DNA of 64,000 bases from Aquitalea sp. LB_tupeE (GTDB taxonomy: Bacteria; Pseudomonadota; Gammaproteobacteria; Burkholderiales; Chromobacteriaceae), in NCBI RefSeq assembly GCF_013391415.1, contig NZ_JACAXB010000042.1:1-64000 (forward strand), written 5' to 3'. Positions 45,347-54,684 of this stretch are shown in pieces (the first letter of the stretch is position 1; each line of letters opens with the position of its first letter). A model generated the notes under the pieces. It was not told the DNA's origin, did no database searches, and saw only the letters and a list, made by a program, of their open reading frames with translations. A program made the translations under genes and the position numbers.

Positions 45347-46160
45347 TACAGGCTTCCTATGTATTGCAAGACCATAAATTCCCTTCGTCTGGGGACGCGA
45401 GGGACCTGATGCACTGCACCTCATGAGACCGGTCGGGGATTCTCCCTCCTATCCGGTCACGCCAAACCTGGGGCCCATGTGACACGCCTATTCACCAAGC
45501 AATAAGCGTGCACGACATTTATAACCCCATCCTATCCATTCTGGCTATTTCCAATCCAGAACAGCAGGCAACTGTCAGGCAAGAGACGAAGGACAAGGCA
45601 AACAAGCTGCCAGTCTTTTCACATTATTGTTATCGCAGGAAAGCCGTGAAACGCTGCCGACACCAGGCCGACCGCACTTCGACAGGTTCAAGCCAAGGCT
45701 CGAACCAGCCTCCTCCGTTGTAGATATCACCTCGGTTATGTTTAATAAAATCCACAAATTGTGCTGAGGTGTTACAGCTTTTTAACCACAAAGACATTCA
45801 GCCGCAACATGATTTTTTTTTGCAGCGCAAAAAAACTGCACACAGCAGGGGCTTGACATCTGCACGGCATGCACACCTCGGCACATCTGATCATTTATCG
45901 GGCATATCCAGCACCACAGCGCCAAATTGACTAAACATATGATCAAAAACTACGCCCCGCTTGGTGATTCAAGGGTTTAGCCAGTATCAGGGCATGTAGC
46001 GGTCTGCAACAGCGCTGGTGATGGCATGCAGTGCCCCTGAACGGATTAACGCACCGATTCAGCTGCCGGTGGACAAAAAAAGTTTTTTCTTGCCCCAGTT
46101 CAGAATGAGGCAGTTTTGCCACAGATCAAATCTAGCCATACCTTGCTGTGTGTACCGGCG
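45347..46160. other. Long gene-free region upstream of potF
   Basis: Over 800 bases between potF and trhP hold no protein-like frame. The sequence is AT-rich from about 45700 and includes TTGACA near 45853, A and T tracts, and a near-palindrome around 46075-46090. It should hold the potF promoter and may hold a small RNA, but nothing definite was recognised. Confidence 0.4.
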
Positions 46161-46198
46161 AAATAAAAGCGGCTTACCCCCTCAGGAAAGCCGCTTAC
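46161..46198 (-). terminator. Terminator of trhP
   Basis: On the minus strand AAGCGGCTT (46196-46188) pairs with AAGCCGCTT (46175-46167), followed by TTATTT. Confidence 0.8.
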
Positions 46199-46233
46199 GT
46201 TTTAGCACTGCTTGTGCGGTGCTATATATTTGA

Positions 46234-47580
46234 TCAGATCAAGCGCGCCAGCAGCGCTTTTTCCATACCAGCCATATCCGGAATCCGCACCTGCATGCCA
46301 TTACCGGCCGCCAGCTCGACTGCCACGCCGTTACGGGTCATCTGGCTTAGCTGCACGATGCGATTGCCACGCGGATGAATCACCTCGATACGATCACCCA
46401 CCGCAAAGCGGTTTTTCACTTCGACCAGCGCCCAGCCGTCAGCATCCACTTCCAGCACATCGCCTACATACTGGCTTTGTTTGGCCTTGGAATGGCCATC
46501 CAGGTAATTCTGGTAATCCTGGGTCTGGTGACGCTCCAGGAAGCCCGGGGTGTAGCCACGATTAGCCAGACCATCCAGCTCGGCCAGCAAGCCTAGGTCA
46601 AACGGGCGTCCGGCCACGGCATCGTCAATGGCCTGTCGATATACCTGTGCGGTGCGTGCCACGTAGTACAGGCTCTTGGTGCGCCCTTCGATCTTCAACG
46701 AGTCCACGCCAATCTTCACCAACTTCTCTACCTGCTCTACCGCACGCAGGTCCTTGGAGTTCATGATGTAGGTGCCGTGCTCGTCTTCGATGATGGGCAT
46801 CAGTTCGCCCGGACGGCTGCCCTCTTCGATCAGGTAGGTTTTATCGGCCAGCGGGTGACGCTCGGCACCACCACAGGCGGCGAAGCTCTGGTTGGCTTCT
46901 TCCAGTGCCTTGTTGAAGTCAAGCTTGATGGTTTGCACATCGCCCGCGTCGTCACCCTGGGTATCGTGCATCTTGTAGTCCCAGCGGCAGGCGTTGGTAC
47001 AGGTGCCCTGATTGGGATCGCGGTGATTGAAATAGCCCGACAACAGGCAACGACCGGAGTAGGCAATGCACAAGGCACCGTGCACAAACACTTCCAGTTC
47101 GATATCCGGGCATTCCTGACGGATTTCGGCAATCTCGTCCAGGCTCAGCTCGCGCGACAGGATGATACGTGACACACCCAGCTTCTGCCAGAACTTCACC
47201 CCCATGTAGTTGACGGTATTGGCCTGCACCGACAAGTGGATCGGCACTTCCGGCCAGCGCTCGCGCACCATCATGATCAGGCCGGGGTCTGCCATGATCA
47301 GCGCATCCGGCTTCATGGCAATCACCGGCTCCATGTCGGCCATATAGGTCTTGATCTTGCTGTTGTGCGGCAACAGGTTGCTGGCCACAAAGAACAACTT
47401 GCCACGCGCATGGGCTTCATCAATACCGGTTTTCAGTTCTTCAAGCTTGAAGTCGTTATTGCGCGCACGCAGCGAATAGCGCGGCTGACCGGCATAGACC
47501 GCATCCGCGCCAAAATCGTAGGCTGCGCGCATCTTGTCCAGCGTGCCGGCGGGCAGCAGCAATTCCGGGGCTTTTAACAT
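46234..47580 (-). CDS. trhP: tRNA hydroxylation protein P (U32 peptidase-like, YegQ)
   Basis: A 448-residue U32 family protein, close to YegQ/TrhP in length and sequence, which helps make 5-hydroxyuridine at the wobble base of tRNA. Marker segments are ELLLPAGTLDKMRAAYDFGADAVYAG (short LLLPAGTLDKMRAAYDFGA), VEVFVHGALCIAYSGRCLLS (short VHGALCIAYSGRCLLS), and the Cys cluster GTCTNACRW. Conserved Cys residues likely bind an iron-sulfur cluster. A C-terminal beta domain follows (GDRIEVIHPRG). Its start overlaps a small upstream gene by 7 bases. Confidence 0.85.
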   Translation of the reverse strand: MLKAPELLLPAGTLDKMRAAYDFGADAVYAGQPRYSLRARNNDFKLEELKTGIDEAHARGKLFFVASNLLPHNSKIKTYMADMEPVIAMKPDALIMADPGLIMMVRERWPEVPIHLSVQANTVNYMGVKFWQKLGVSRIILSRELSLDEIAEIRQECPDIELEVFVHGALCIAYSGRCLLSGYFNHRDPNQGTCTNACRWDYKMHDTQGDDAGDVQTIKLDFNKALEEANQSFAACGGAERHPLADKTYLIEEGSRPGELMPIIEDEHGTYIMNSKDLRAVEQVEKLVKIGVDSLKIEGRTKSLYYVARTAQVYRQAIDDAVAGRPFDLGLLAELDGLANRGYTPGFLERHQTQDYQNYLDGHSKAKQSQYVGDVLEVDADGWALVEVKNRFAVGDRIEVIHPRGNRIVQLSQMTRNGVAVELAAGNGMQVRIPDMAGMEKALLARLI

Positions 47581-48014
47581 AGGGCTTCGCTTTCTTGTTG
47601 GGACAGACAGGCAATCGGCAAGGGCATGCGATCCGGCGGCACAAATGCACGCCGTGATACATCCTGATTCAACCTGTCATCCGAGTAATATTGGAACAAC
47701 ACTGCTCTGGCGTCGTGCAATACATCGTCACACTGCGCCAGAAAAACCGGCCATTCCTGCACCATGGCCGGCATCTGCTGGGCACGGTGATACAGGATGG
47801 ACAACAAGGACATGGTGAGGGTGTGATGGTATTTTTCTGCCGCGCCCTGCGCCATGGCATAGCGCGACAGCGCACGCGCACAGCGCACGGCCGCCTCCGG
47901 CGCCGGATACTGGCGACGGTAAGCCCAGGCAGCATACAAATGCGCCTGGTGGGTAAATTCGGATGCAGGCAGCGTGCTGGATTCCAACTGACGCAAAAAC
48001 GCCTGATAGTCCAT
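47574..48014 (-). CDS. Small protein of unknown function, 146 aa, upstream of trhP
   Basis: I do not recognise a named family. It is a helical, soluble protein with no signal peptide; FTHQAHLYAAWAYRRQYP, CARALSRYAM and HHTLTMSLLSILYHRA give a pattern of helices with conserved-looking histidines (H23, H26-type positions). Its stop overlaps the trhP start by 7 bases, so the two genes are translated together and may share a role in tRNA modification, though that is inference. Confidence 0.7.
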   Translation of the reverse strand: MDYQAFLRQLESSTLPASEFTHQAHLYAAWAYRRQYPAPEAAVRCARALSRYAMAQGAAEKYHHTLTMSLLSILYHRAQQMPAMVQEWPVFLAQCDDVLHDARAVLFQYYSDDRLNQDVSRRAFVPPDRMPLPIACLSQQESEALC

Positions 48015-48043
48015 GATCCGGGTTCTCCGAAAACTGTAAAAAC

Positions 48044-48076
48044 AAAAAGGCCCCGCCGTATCAGGGGCCTTTTTTC
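48044..48076. terminator. Bidirectional terminator-like hairpin
   Basis: AAAAAGGCCCC/GGGGCCTTTTTT around CGCCGTATCA, located between the 146-aa gene and the small membrane peptide gene. For the minus-strand peptide gene it is the terminator. Confidence 0.75.
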
Positions 48077-48179
48077 TATGTTGCGGCGCGATTATGCGCC
48101 GCCGGACGCGGCATCGTCAAGCCTGGCATCAGCATGGACCAAATCCATTAAGCCCATGTTTTCAATGCCATTTTCTGCT

Positions 48180-48392
48180 TCATGGTTTTTTGGCCAGCAT
48201 CGCCAGCAGCAGAAGCTGCACCAGCAGCGACCACACCATCAATACGCCCCAGCACACAGTCAGTACCGGCTCCTGGGCAAAGCTCAGGCTGCTCATCATT
48301 GCGGCGCTCAGCACAAAGGCCAAGGTAGCCGCCAGCAGGCACAGCACCGCCTGTTTGCGCCGCATACGGATACGGCGTATCAGATTCCACAT
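48180..48392 (-). CDS. Small two-helix membrane peptide, 70 aa
   Basis: MWNLIRRIRMRRKQAV is a basic lead, followed by two membrane helices (VLCLLAATLAFVLSAAMMS and WSLLVQLLLLAMLA). Inside-positive topology is expected. No family recognised. It is flanked by a terminator downstream. The coding evidence is its hydrophobic pattern and codon use only, so confidence is moderate. Confidence 0.5.
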   Translation of the reverse strand: MWNLIRRIRMRRKQAVLCLLAATLAFVLSAAMMSSLSFAQEPVLTVCWGVLMVWSLLVQLLLLAMLAKKP

Positions 48393-48520
48393 CGTCGATC
48401 TCCCTCATCTTGTTCAGCAAGCATCGCTCATGGCCCATCAAGCGCGAAAGCCACCGGGACCAGGTGCGCAGCACCTGATGTCAGGCCCGACACAGTGTCC
48501 TCTGCACCCGGCAATGTCAG

Positions 48521-49348
48521 TTAAGCTTGGGGGCTTGGCCGTTCTGGTTTTGCCTGCTGCAACCATTGCAACTCGGCCTCGCTAAACCCGGCACAACGCC
48601 GGGCATCCATATTGTAGCTGCCACGATGAGCAGTCAGATCGTACTCGTCCAGCAAGGCGCAAAACGCGGTCATCGGCTCCAGGCCACGTTCGCGGCACAG
48701 CCAGTGAAACCAGTGATTTCCCACCTGAACATGACCGATTTCATCTTCAAGAATGATGTCGAGAATCGCCACGCTGGCATGGTCGCCGATATTCGCCAGT
48801 TTGCGTTTCAGTTCCGGACTGGCATCCAGGCCCCGGGCTTCCAGCACACGCGGCACCAGCGCCATGCGCACCAGCACGTCATGGTCGGTGCGATGGCAGA
48901 TTTCCCACAAACCGTTATGTGCCGGGAAGTCACCATAGTCATGACCCAATTGCTGCAAGCGCTGTTGCAGCAGCCGGAAATGCTTGGCCTCTTCAGCAGC
49001 GATACGCAACCAGTCGGTGACGTAAGCGTCAGGCATGTCGCGAAAGCGCCAGGCAGCATCCAGCGCCAGATTGACGGCATTGAATTCGATATGGGCGATG
49101 GCATGCAACATGGCCGGCTGCCCCTGCGGAGAGCCGGTCCTGCGTCGCGGTACCTTGGTGGCATGCACCAACTCCGGCCGTGCCGGATGACCTGCCAGCG
49201 GCAGGCGTGACAAAGGGGCGTCTTGCCGATGCAGCAAGCCTGCCTCCCACGCCGCTTGGACATGGTAGGTGGCGGCCAATTTGGCGGCAACATCGTTGCA
49301 GCGCAAGGCCGCTTCAATCTGGGGATACAGCGATTCAGGCTTCATCAT
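48521..49348 (-). CDS. DUF455 ferritin-like protein
   Basis: A 275-residue protein of the DUF455 family, ferritin-like and probably diiron. Motifs are HIEFNAVNLALDAAWRF and AAEEAKHFRLLQQRL (ExxH pairs), then IILEDEIGHVQVGNHWFHWL, whose E-x2-H closes the metal site. Function is unproven; relatives resemble MiaE-type hydroxylases. Start at the first of two tandem ATG codons (49348); the frame is open upstream but overlaps fliW on the other strand. Confidence 0.8.
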   Translation of the reverse strand: MMKPESLYPQIEAALRCNDVAAKLAATYHVQAAWEAGLLHRQDAPLSRLPLAGHPARPELVHATKVPRRRTGSPQGQPAMLHAIAHIEFNAVNLALDAAWRFRDMPDAYVTDWLRIAAEEAKHFRLLQQRLQQLGHDYGDFPAHNGLWEICHRTDHDVLVRMALVPRVLEARGLDASPELKRKLANIGDHASVAILDIILEDEIGHVQVGNHWFHWLCRERGLEPMTAFCALLDEYDLTAHRGSYNMDARRCAGFSEAELQWLQQAKPERPSPQA

Positions 49349-49513
49349 GGTGCTGCATTCTAACGGTTTGCACTGCACTTGTGCGACGCAGCACCAAAAT
49401 GCATGCAGCCAGTCCACCCGAAAGCGCAATGAAAACACCCAGTACTGTACAAGAGCATCGTCGGCTTCATAGGCTTGATGCATAATGCTGGCATCTGCCA
49501 CAGGGAGAACAAC

Positions 49514-49957
49514 ATGCTGTTCAATTCCAGCCAACTCGGCACCGTAGAAGTGGATGAAAGCACCATCATCAATTTTGCCCAAGGCATTCCTGCTCTGGAA
49601 AACTGCACCCAGTTCAAACTGTTCCACAATGCCGACAGTGCCAACCCATCGGTTTTCTGGATGCAGTCGCTGGACGATGCCGGCATCACCCTGAGCGTGA
49701 CCCACCCCACGACACTGGGCGTTCGCTACGAAGTGGAACTGAACGATGAAGAAGTTTCCCGTCTGGAACTGAGTAAACCGGAAGATGCGGTGATTCTGGT
49801 ATTGCTGTATCAGGAACAGTCCGAGTCCGAATCCCACCCGGCACTGGGCGAACTGAAAGCAAACATCCGCAATCCGCTCATCCTGAACCTGTCCAGCCGC
49901 AAGGGCCTGCAGAAAACCGGCTTGTCCTGCGACATCCTGATGCACAACCTCGGCTAA
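49514..49957 (+). CDS. fliW: Flagellar assembly factor FliW
   Basis: A 147-residue cytoplasmic protein that binds flagellin and the regulator CsrA, freeing flagellin mRNA for translation. Markers are VEVDESTIINFAQGIPALENC (short IINFAQGIPALENC), the conserved glycine-proline turn GIPALE, and LGELKANIRNPLILNLSSRKG (short ANIRNPLILN). AGGGAGAA ribosome site. No csrA or hag/fliC gene adjoins. It predicts a flagellated organism. Confidence 0.9.
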   Translation: MLFNSSQLGTVEVDESTIINFAQGIPALENCTQFKLFHNADSANPSVFWMQSLDDAGITLSVTHPTTLGVRYEVELNDEEVSRLELSKPEDAVILVLLYQEQSESESHPALGELKANIRNPLILNLSSRKGLQKTGLSCDILMHNLG

Positions 49958-49997
49958 GCCATGGCCCGGCACCCGCCGGGCTGCTACGGAGCCTTTC

Positions 49998-50585
49998 ATG
50001 ACAGCTTCTTCTGTACCGCGCTGCCCCTGGTGCGGGGATGATCCTTTATATATTGCCTACCACGATCAGGAATGGGGTCGTCCGCAACACGACGACACCA
50101 AGCTGTTCGAAATGCTGATTCTCGAAGGCGCGCAAGCGGGTTTGTCCTGGATCACCATCCTGCGCAAGCGCGAAGGCTATCGCCGGGCATTCCATGGCTT
50201 CGACCCGCAACGGGTCGCGCAAATGACGGAAGAGGATGTCGAAAGACTGATGCAAGACAGCGGTATTGTCCGCAATCGCCTGAAGATACGCAGTACCATT
50301 CGCAATGCAGCGGTATTCCTGCAATTGCAGCAAGAGCACGGCAGTTTCGACCGCTGGCTATGGAATCACACCCAGGGTCAGACTGTGCTCAATCACTGGC
50401 CATCATTGCAAGACTGCCCGGCCAGTACGCCCTTGTCCGAGCAGATCAGCAAGTCACTGAAAAAAGCCGGGATGAATTTTGTTGGCAGCACGGTGATTTA
50501 CGCCTATCTGCAGGCAACCGGCGTGGTGAATGACCACCTGCTGGACTGCCACTGCCACCCGGACTTTGGCAAGAATCAAGCCTGA
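49998..50585 (+). CDS. tag: DNA-3-methyladenine glycosylase I
   Basis: Base-excision enzyme removing 3-methyladenine. A 195-residue HhH-fold protein with zinc-binding Cys and His residues: RCPWCGDDPLYIAYHDQEWG (short RCPWCGDDPL), and CHCHPDFG at the end. Substrate-pocket residues lie in EGAQAGLSWITILRKREGYR (short GAQAGLSWITIL). Start ATG 49998, just after fliW. Confidence 0.92.
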   Translation: MTASSVPRCPWCGDDPLYIAYHDQEWGRPQHDDTKLFEMLILEGAQAGLSWITILRKREGYRRAFHGFDPQRVAQMTEEDVERLMQDSGIVRNRLKIRSTIRNAAVFLQLQQEHGSFDRWLWNHTQGQTVLNHWPSLQDCPASTPLSEQISKSLKKAGMNFVGSTVIYAYLQATGVVNDHLLDCHCHPDFGKNQA

Positions 50586-50833
50586 ACCGGCCTGAACACC
50601 ACGGTACGGAACATGCCATCCGTGGAATGAAAGGGATGGGCCTGCACCGGCTCATCCTCCTGGCAGAATGCCATCATGCGCCAACCGTGAATCAGCTCGC
50701 GCACCTCCTCTTCCGACCAAGGCCCTTCCAGACGGTCCGGCACCAGTGCCGACAGCTCCTGACACAGCGCACGCAAACGGCCTGGGACCTCCAGTTGCTG
50801 CAGTGTAAAAACCAAGTTCCGCTGATGACTCAT
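50576..50833 (-). CDS. Small protein of unknown function, 85 aa
   Basis: Soluble, helical N-terminal half (RNLVFTLQQLEVPGRLRALC) then a Trp-rich charged part (GPWSEEEVRELIHGWRMMAF). No known family. Its end overlaps the end of tag on the other strand by 10 bases. The start is ATG 50833. Support is limited to a plausible composition. Confidence 0.5.
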   Translation of the reverse strand: MSHQRNLVFTLQQLEVPGRLRALCQELSALVPDRLEGPWSEEEVRELIHGWRMMAFCQEDEPVQAHPFHSTDGMFRTVVFRPVQA

Positions 50834-50968
50834 GCTTCACCTCTCACCCCTGTGGGTGTGCAGTAAGCCATCATCATTTCATGTCTTATTATTAAAATCC
50901 AGTTAAATCACAATTCGTAATTCAATTTAATAACACGCCATTCCATTTGAAAGCTTTACGTAAAAGCA

Positions 50969-50993
50969 AAGGGCCATCCCATGGATGACCCTT
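50969..50993 (-). terminator. Terminator of the SNF-family transporter gene
   Basis: Minus strand: AAGGGTCATCC pairs with GGATGGCCCTT around a short loop, followed by TGCTTTTACG. Confidence 0.65.
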
Positions 50994-51021
50994 CCGTTCA
51001 TGCAATACAGCTGCAAAGCAT

Positions 51022-52410
51022 TTAGAACAGCTTCAGCCCCTTGAGCATCACCACCAGAATCAACAAGGGCGAAACAAAGCGAACCACCACCAGCAACACA
51101 CGCACCAGAGCTTCGTTATGCAGTTGCCCCTCATTGGACAAAGCAGCCTTCAAGCGGTCAAAACCCCACACCCAGCCCACAAACAGGCAGAGGAAAATGC
51201 CGCCCAGCGGCATCAGGATATTGGACGTGACAAAATCGAACAGATCGAACATGGTCATGCCAAACAGCTTGAAATCAGCCATGGTGCTGTTGGACAAGGC
51301 ACACGTGGCCCCGAACAGCGCCAGCACCAGCAAGTTCAACACGGTGGCCTTGGGTCGGCTGATAGCAAAACGTTCGCTCAACACCGATACCGGCACCTCC
51401 AGAATGGACAGCATGGCACCGGTCGAGGCAATCGCGGCCAATATAAAGAAGGCCACCATGAACAGCTGGCCCATGGGCATGCTGGCAAACACTGCCGGAA
51501 TGGTGATGAACAGCAAGGAAGGCCCTGCTTCCGGCTTGAAGCCAAAGGCAAACACCGCCGGGAAAATGGCAATGCCGGCCAGCATGGACACAAACAGGTC
51601 GGCACACATCACGCGCAAGGTAGTGGCAGGGATATTCTGATCATCACGGAAATAGCTGCCATAGGTCATCATGGTACCCATGCCGATGGACAGCTTGAAA
51701 AAGGCCAGACCCACTGCGGTCAGCACCACCGCCGCGGTGATCTTGGAGAAGTCCGGGGCAAACAGGAAACTGATGCCCTGCATGGCGCCGGGCAGCATCA
51801 GGCTGCGCACACCAATCACCAGTAGCAGCAAAAACAGAATAGGCATCAGCTTCTTGGTGACGGCTTCAATACCCTTGGCCACCCCCATCAGCAAGATACC
51901 GCCAATCAAGGCCAGCACCAGCCATTGCCACAACAGCGACTGCACCGGGTCGGAAATCAGGCTGCCAAACGCAGCCGAGGTCACTTTCGGGTCGCTGGAC
52001 AGAATGCCACCGCCAATGGCCTTGAACACATAGGCAAACACCCAGGCAGCCACTTCGGAATAAAAGGCCATGATCAGGAAGGCCGACAACACGCCAAAGG
52101 CGCTGATCAGCCACCACGGCTGGCCGGCCGGTGCCAGTTTTTTCAGGGCAGTGACCGCGTCGGACTTGGCGCGGCGCCCCAGCATGATTTCGGAAATCAT
52201 CACCGGCAAACCTACCAGCAAGGTGGCACAGACATACACAATCAGAAAACCGGCACCGCCATTGGTCCCGGTCAGATAGGGAAACTTCCAGATATTACCC
52301 AGCCCGACCGCTGAGCCGAGCGTGGCGGCAAGCACGCCAAAACTGGAGGTAAATCCGTCACGTGCCTTGCTGGCACCTGCGGACGCCGAGGATCTGCTGT
52401 CCTGTTTCAT
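51022..52410 (-). CDS. Sodium-dependent neurotransmitter:sodium symporter family transporter
   Basis: About 462 residues and roughly eleven to twelve hydrophobic segments. The first helix has the SNF signature GVLAATLGSAVGLGNIWKFPYL (short GSAVGLGNIWKFPYL), with the sodium-binding region, and helix 6 region FFKLSIGMGTMMTYGSYF, followed by further helices. Bacterial members (such as LeuT and TnaT) carry amino acids such as Trp, Tyr or Leu with Na+. Substrate unknown here. Start ATG 52410, likely the in-frame ATG after MRDQ. Confidence 0.88.
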   Translation of the reverse strand: MKQDSRSSASAGASKARDGFTSSFGVLAATLGSAVGLGNIWKFPYLTGTNGGAGFLIVYVCATLLVGLPVMISEIMLGRRAKSDAVTALKKLAPAGQPWWLISAFGVLSAFLIMAFYSEVAAWVFAYVFKAIGGGILSSDPKVTSAAFGSLISDPVQSLLWQWLVLALIGGILLMGVAKGIEAVTKKLMPILFLLLLVIGVRSLMLPGAMQGISFLFAPDFSKITAAVVLTAVGLAFFKLSIGMGTMMTYGSYFRDDQNIPATTLRVMCADLFVSMLAGIAIFPAVFAFGFKPEAGPSLLFITIPAVFASMPMGQLFMVAFFILAAIASTGAMLSILEVPVSVLSERFAISRPKATVLNLLVLALFGATCALSNSTMADFKLFGMTMFDLFDFVTSNILMPLGGIFLCLFVGWVWGFDRLKAALSNEGQLHNEALVRVLLVVVRFVSPLLILVVMLKGLKLF

Positions 52411-52534
52411 TTGGTCTCTCATCACGACAAAAATCAAACCCGTTCAAGCGATAACCTGAACGGATTACACGGGTTTCCGGGGTCACCGGAGCGGCGATTC
52501 TGAAGTGATTTTCCAGACCATGCAAAAATATTTG

Positions 52535-53716
52535 TCAGTCGCCACCCTGCACGCGACACAACTCGGCAGTCAGCCGTGCCAGCCAGTCAAAACAGGCTAG
52601 CAGTTGACTCTCCTCAATAAACTCATCCGGGCGATGTGCCTGCTCGATCGAGCCTGGCCCCAGTACGACACAAGGAATGCCGGCCGCATGGAAAACCCCG
52701 GCTTCCGTGGTGTAAGCCACACCGTCACCACCCTGGCAAGCGCACAGCTTTTCCACATACTGCAACACTTCGCTATCCGGCGTAGCCTCGAATGCCGGGC
52801 AATACACGCGGGAAGCGATACTGATGTCCGCCTCCGGTGCCACCTGGCGCATCTCCAGCAACAGGTTGTCAGCATAATCCCGCACCGAATCGACAAAGCG
52901 CTGCGGGTCGTCACCCGGCAACCAGCGGCACTCAAAGGTGAATTCGCAATCCTTGGGAACAATATTGTTGGCTGTCCCGCCCGAGATGGTGCCGGTTTGC
53001 AAGGTGGTAAACGGCACATCATACAAAGGCTGGTGATGACCGAACGACGCCTCGGTATCGGCCAGGCGGCGCACATGGGTGATCAGCCTGGCAGCATATT
53101 CAATGGCATTCACCCCTTGCGGTGTGAGCGAGGAATGCGCTGCCCGGCCCTGTACATGGCAGTGATAATGAGCGATGCCTTTGTGTGCAACCACCGGACG
53201 CATTGAAGTAGGCTCACCGATAATGCAACCGGCCAGTGGCACCTGCTCCTTCAACAAGGCATCAATCAGACGCGGCACGCCCAGGCAACCCACCTCTTCG
53301 TCATACGACAAGGCAATACCAATGCCTTGCTGCAAACGCCCCTCCCCTGCCAGCCTCACCCACTCCGGCACATGCGCCAGTACGCAGGCAATAAAGCCCT
53401 TCATATCGCATGCACCACGTCCATACCAACGGCCATCTCCCTTATCGGTCAGAGTAAACGGCGGTGACGTCCAGGCCTGTCCGTCAACCGGCACGACATC
53501 GGTATGACCAGACAGCAGCAGGACCGGCAAATCTGGCCGACCAATCCGGGCAAACAGGTTGGCCTTGCTGCCATCATCATTCAGGGTCAACTGACTGCTC
53601 AAACCATAAGCCTGCAGGTACTGCTCCACCCAACGGATCAGTGCGAGATTGGAATGACGGCTGGTGGTGTCAAAGCCCACCAGCGTTTGCAGCAGGGAAA
53701 GATAGGAGGAAGACAT
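52535..53716 (-). CDS. argE: Acetylornithine deacetylase
   Basis: M20 metallopeptidase-family enzyme of arginine synthesis, removing the acetyl group from N-acetylornithine. Metal motif LLSGHTDVVPVDGQ (His, Asp), catalytic Asp-Glu pair in YGRGACDMKG and DEEVGCLG, EPTSMRPVVAHKG as the last ligand segment. 393 residues, standard. Start ATG 53716. Some relatives are succinyl-diaminopimelate deacylases, but the sequence around CDMKGF and the size are of the ArgE type. Confidence 0.9.
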   Translation of the reverse strand: MSSSYLSLLQTLVGFDTTSRHSNLALIRWVEQYLQAYGLSSQLTLNDDGSKANLFARIGRPDLPVLLLSGHTDVVPVDGQAWTSPPFTLTDKGDGRWYGRGACDMKGFIACVLAHVPEWVRLAGEGRLQQGIGIALSYDEEVGCLGVPRLIDALLKEQVPLAGCIIGEPTSMRPVVAHKGIAHYHCHVQGRAAHSSLTPQGVNAIEYAARLITHVRRLADTEASFGHHQPLYDVPFTTLQTGTISGGTANNIVPKDCEFTFECRWLPGDDPQRFVDSVRDYADNLLLEMRQVAPEADISIASRVYCPAFEATPDSEVLQYVEKLCACQGGDGVAYTTEAGVFHAAGIPCVVLGPGSIEQAHRPDEFIEESQLLACFDWLARLTAELCRVQGGD

Positions 53717-53883
53717 ATGGCAATCCTGTAAACAAGGCAAAACATAGGCGGAGTCTGCCCCCAGTACGACCGGTCAGGCAATATGCCTGCTCATAAAAAA
53801 AGTGCCCTGCTCCTGGCTGGATAACCTATTTCTACAGCACGCTTGGCAAGCGTGATGAAACCCGTTATTATTCGCACTCTTCT

Positions 53884-53983
53884 GCGGCGGGTCTCCTCGC
53901 ATTGTACGGTAGCAAACCTGGTCAGGTCCGGAAGGAAGCAGCCATAGTTACTTAGTACAAGTGCCGAGGGTCAGGCTCGCCAC
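53884..53983 (+). ncRNA. ffs: 4.5S signal recognition particle RNA
   Basis: The central, near-invariant SRP core GGTCAGGTCCGGAAGGAAGC is present, with the GGAA tetraloop (part of the Ffh-binding site), and the flanking strands GGCGGGTCTCC and GGTCAGGCTCGCC pair to close the hairpin. About 100 bases, standard for the small bacterial SRP RNA. Exact ends are approximate. Confidence 0.93.
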
Positions 53984-54257
53984 CCCTCCCCCTCTAGTTT
54001 GACCATCATCTATATACATGTTTACGACATGTAACTACCATTTTCTTGCCAGATGGATGACATTCCGTTGTATTTCTAGATAAGAATACGCTAACATATC
54101 ATTCATGCGCATGTAATCCATGTCGGAACTTTATGATTTTTTTCAAATCACATTATTCCTTATGGATTTTCTTTGCTATTTTTAGGACATAGGGCAGTGT
54201 CCTAAGCCAAAACAATAATTCAATACAATACTGTTAGCCTTTTAAGAGGAACAACCC

Positions 54258-54581
54258 ATGAAACTCTTTGAAAAAATCACCAACCCACGTGAAATCCGCC
54301 GCAAGCTGGGCCTGAACCAGCAAGAGTTCTGGAGCCGCATTGGCGTCACCCAGTCTGGTGGCTCCCGCTATGAAAGTGGCCGCAACATGCCAAAGCCGGT
54401 TCGTGAACTGCTGCGTCTGGTTCATGTCGAGCAGATCGAACTTTCCAAGGTACGTCGTGAAGACTTTGAAATTGTCGAGTACCTGAAAGAAACCCACCCT
54501 GACCTGTACAAGAGCCTGCGCAAGGCTGTACGTGCCAAGATGGAAGCACAGGAAGGCAGCAGCGAAGCAACCGCCAGCTGA
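54258..54581 (+). CDS. XRE-family helix-turn-helix regulator, 107 aa
   Basis: The domain covers about residues 9-65: REIRRKLGLNQQEFWSRIGVTQSGGSRYESGR, given as REIRRKLGLNQQEFWSRIG and VTQSGGSRYESGR, with the SGGSRYE recognition part. Residues 70-107 form a helical acidic/basic tail. This small regulator commonly accompanies the 4.5S RNA gene in Neisseriales genomes as I recall. Ligand and targets unknown. Ribosome site AGAGGAA. A hairpin terminator follows. Confidence 0.75.
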   Translation: MKLFEKITNPREIRRKLGLNQQEFWSRIGVTQSGGSRYESGRNMPKPVRELLRLVHVEQIELSKVRREDFEIVEYLKETHPDLYKSLRKAVRAKMEAQEGSSEATAS

Positions 54582-54599
54582 TTTGCACACCAGTAAAAA

Positions 54600-54638
54600 G
54601 GCAGCCGTCAAACCATCTGGTTCGCGGCTGCTTTTTTA
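54600..54638. terminator. Bidirectional terminator after the XRE gene
   Basis: AAAAAGGCAGCCG and CGGCTGCTTTTTT form a stem with a 17-base loop; the facing uspA gene ends nearby. Confidence 0.8.
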
Positions 54639-54684
54639 TGACCCATCCGTTATTCAACAGTACAAAGCGGCCAGGTGAACGTAC

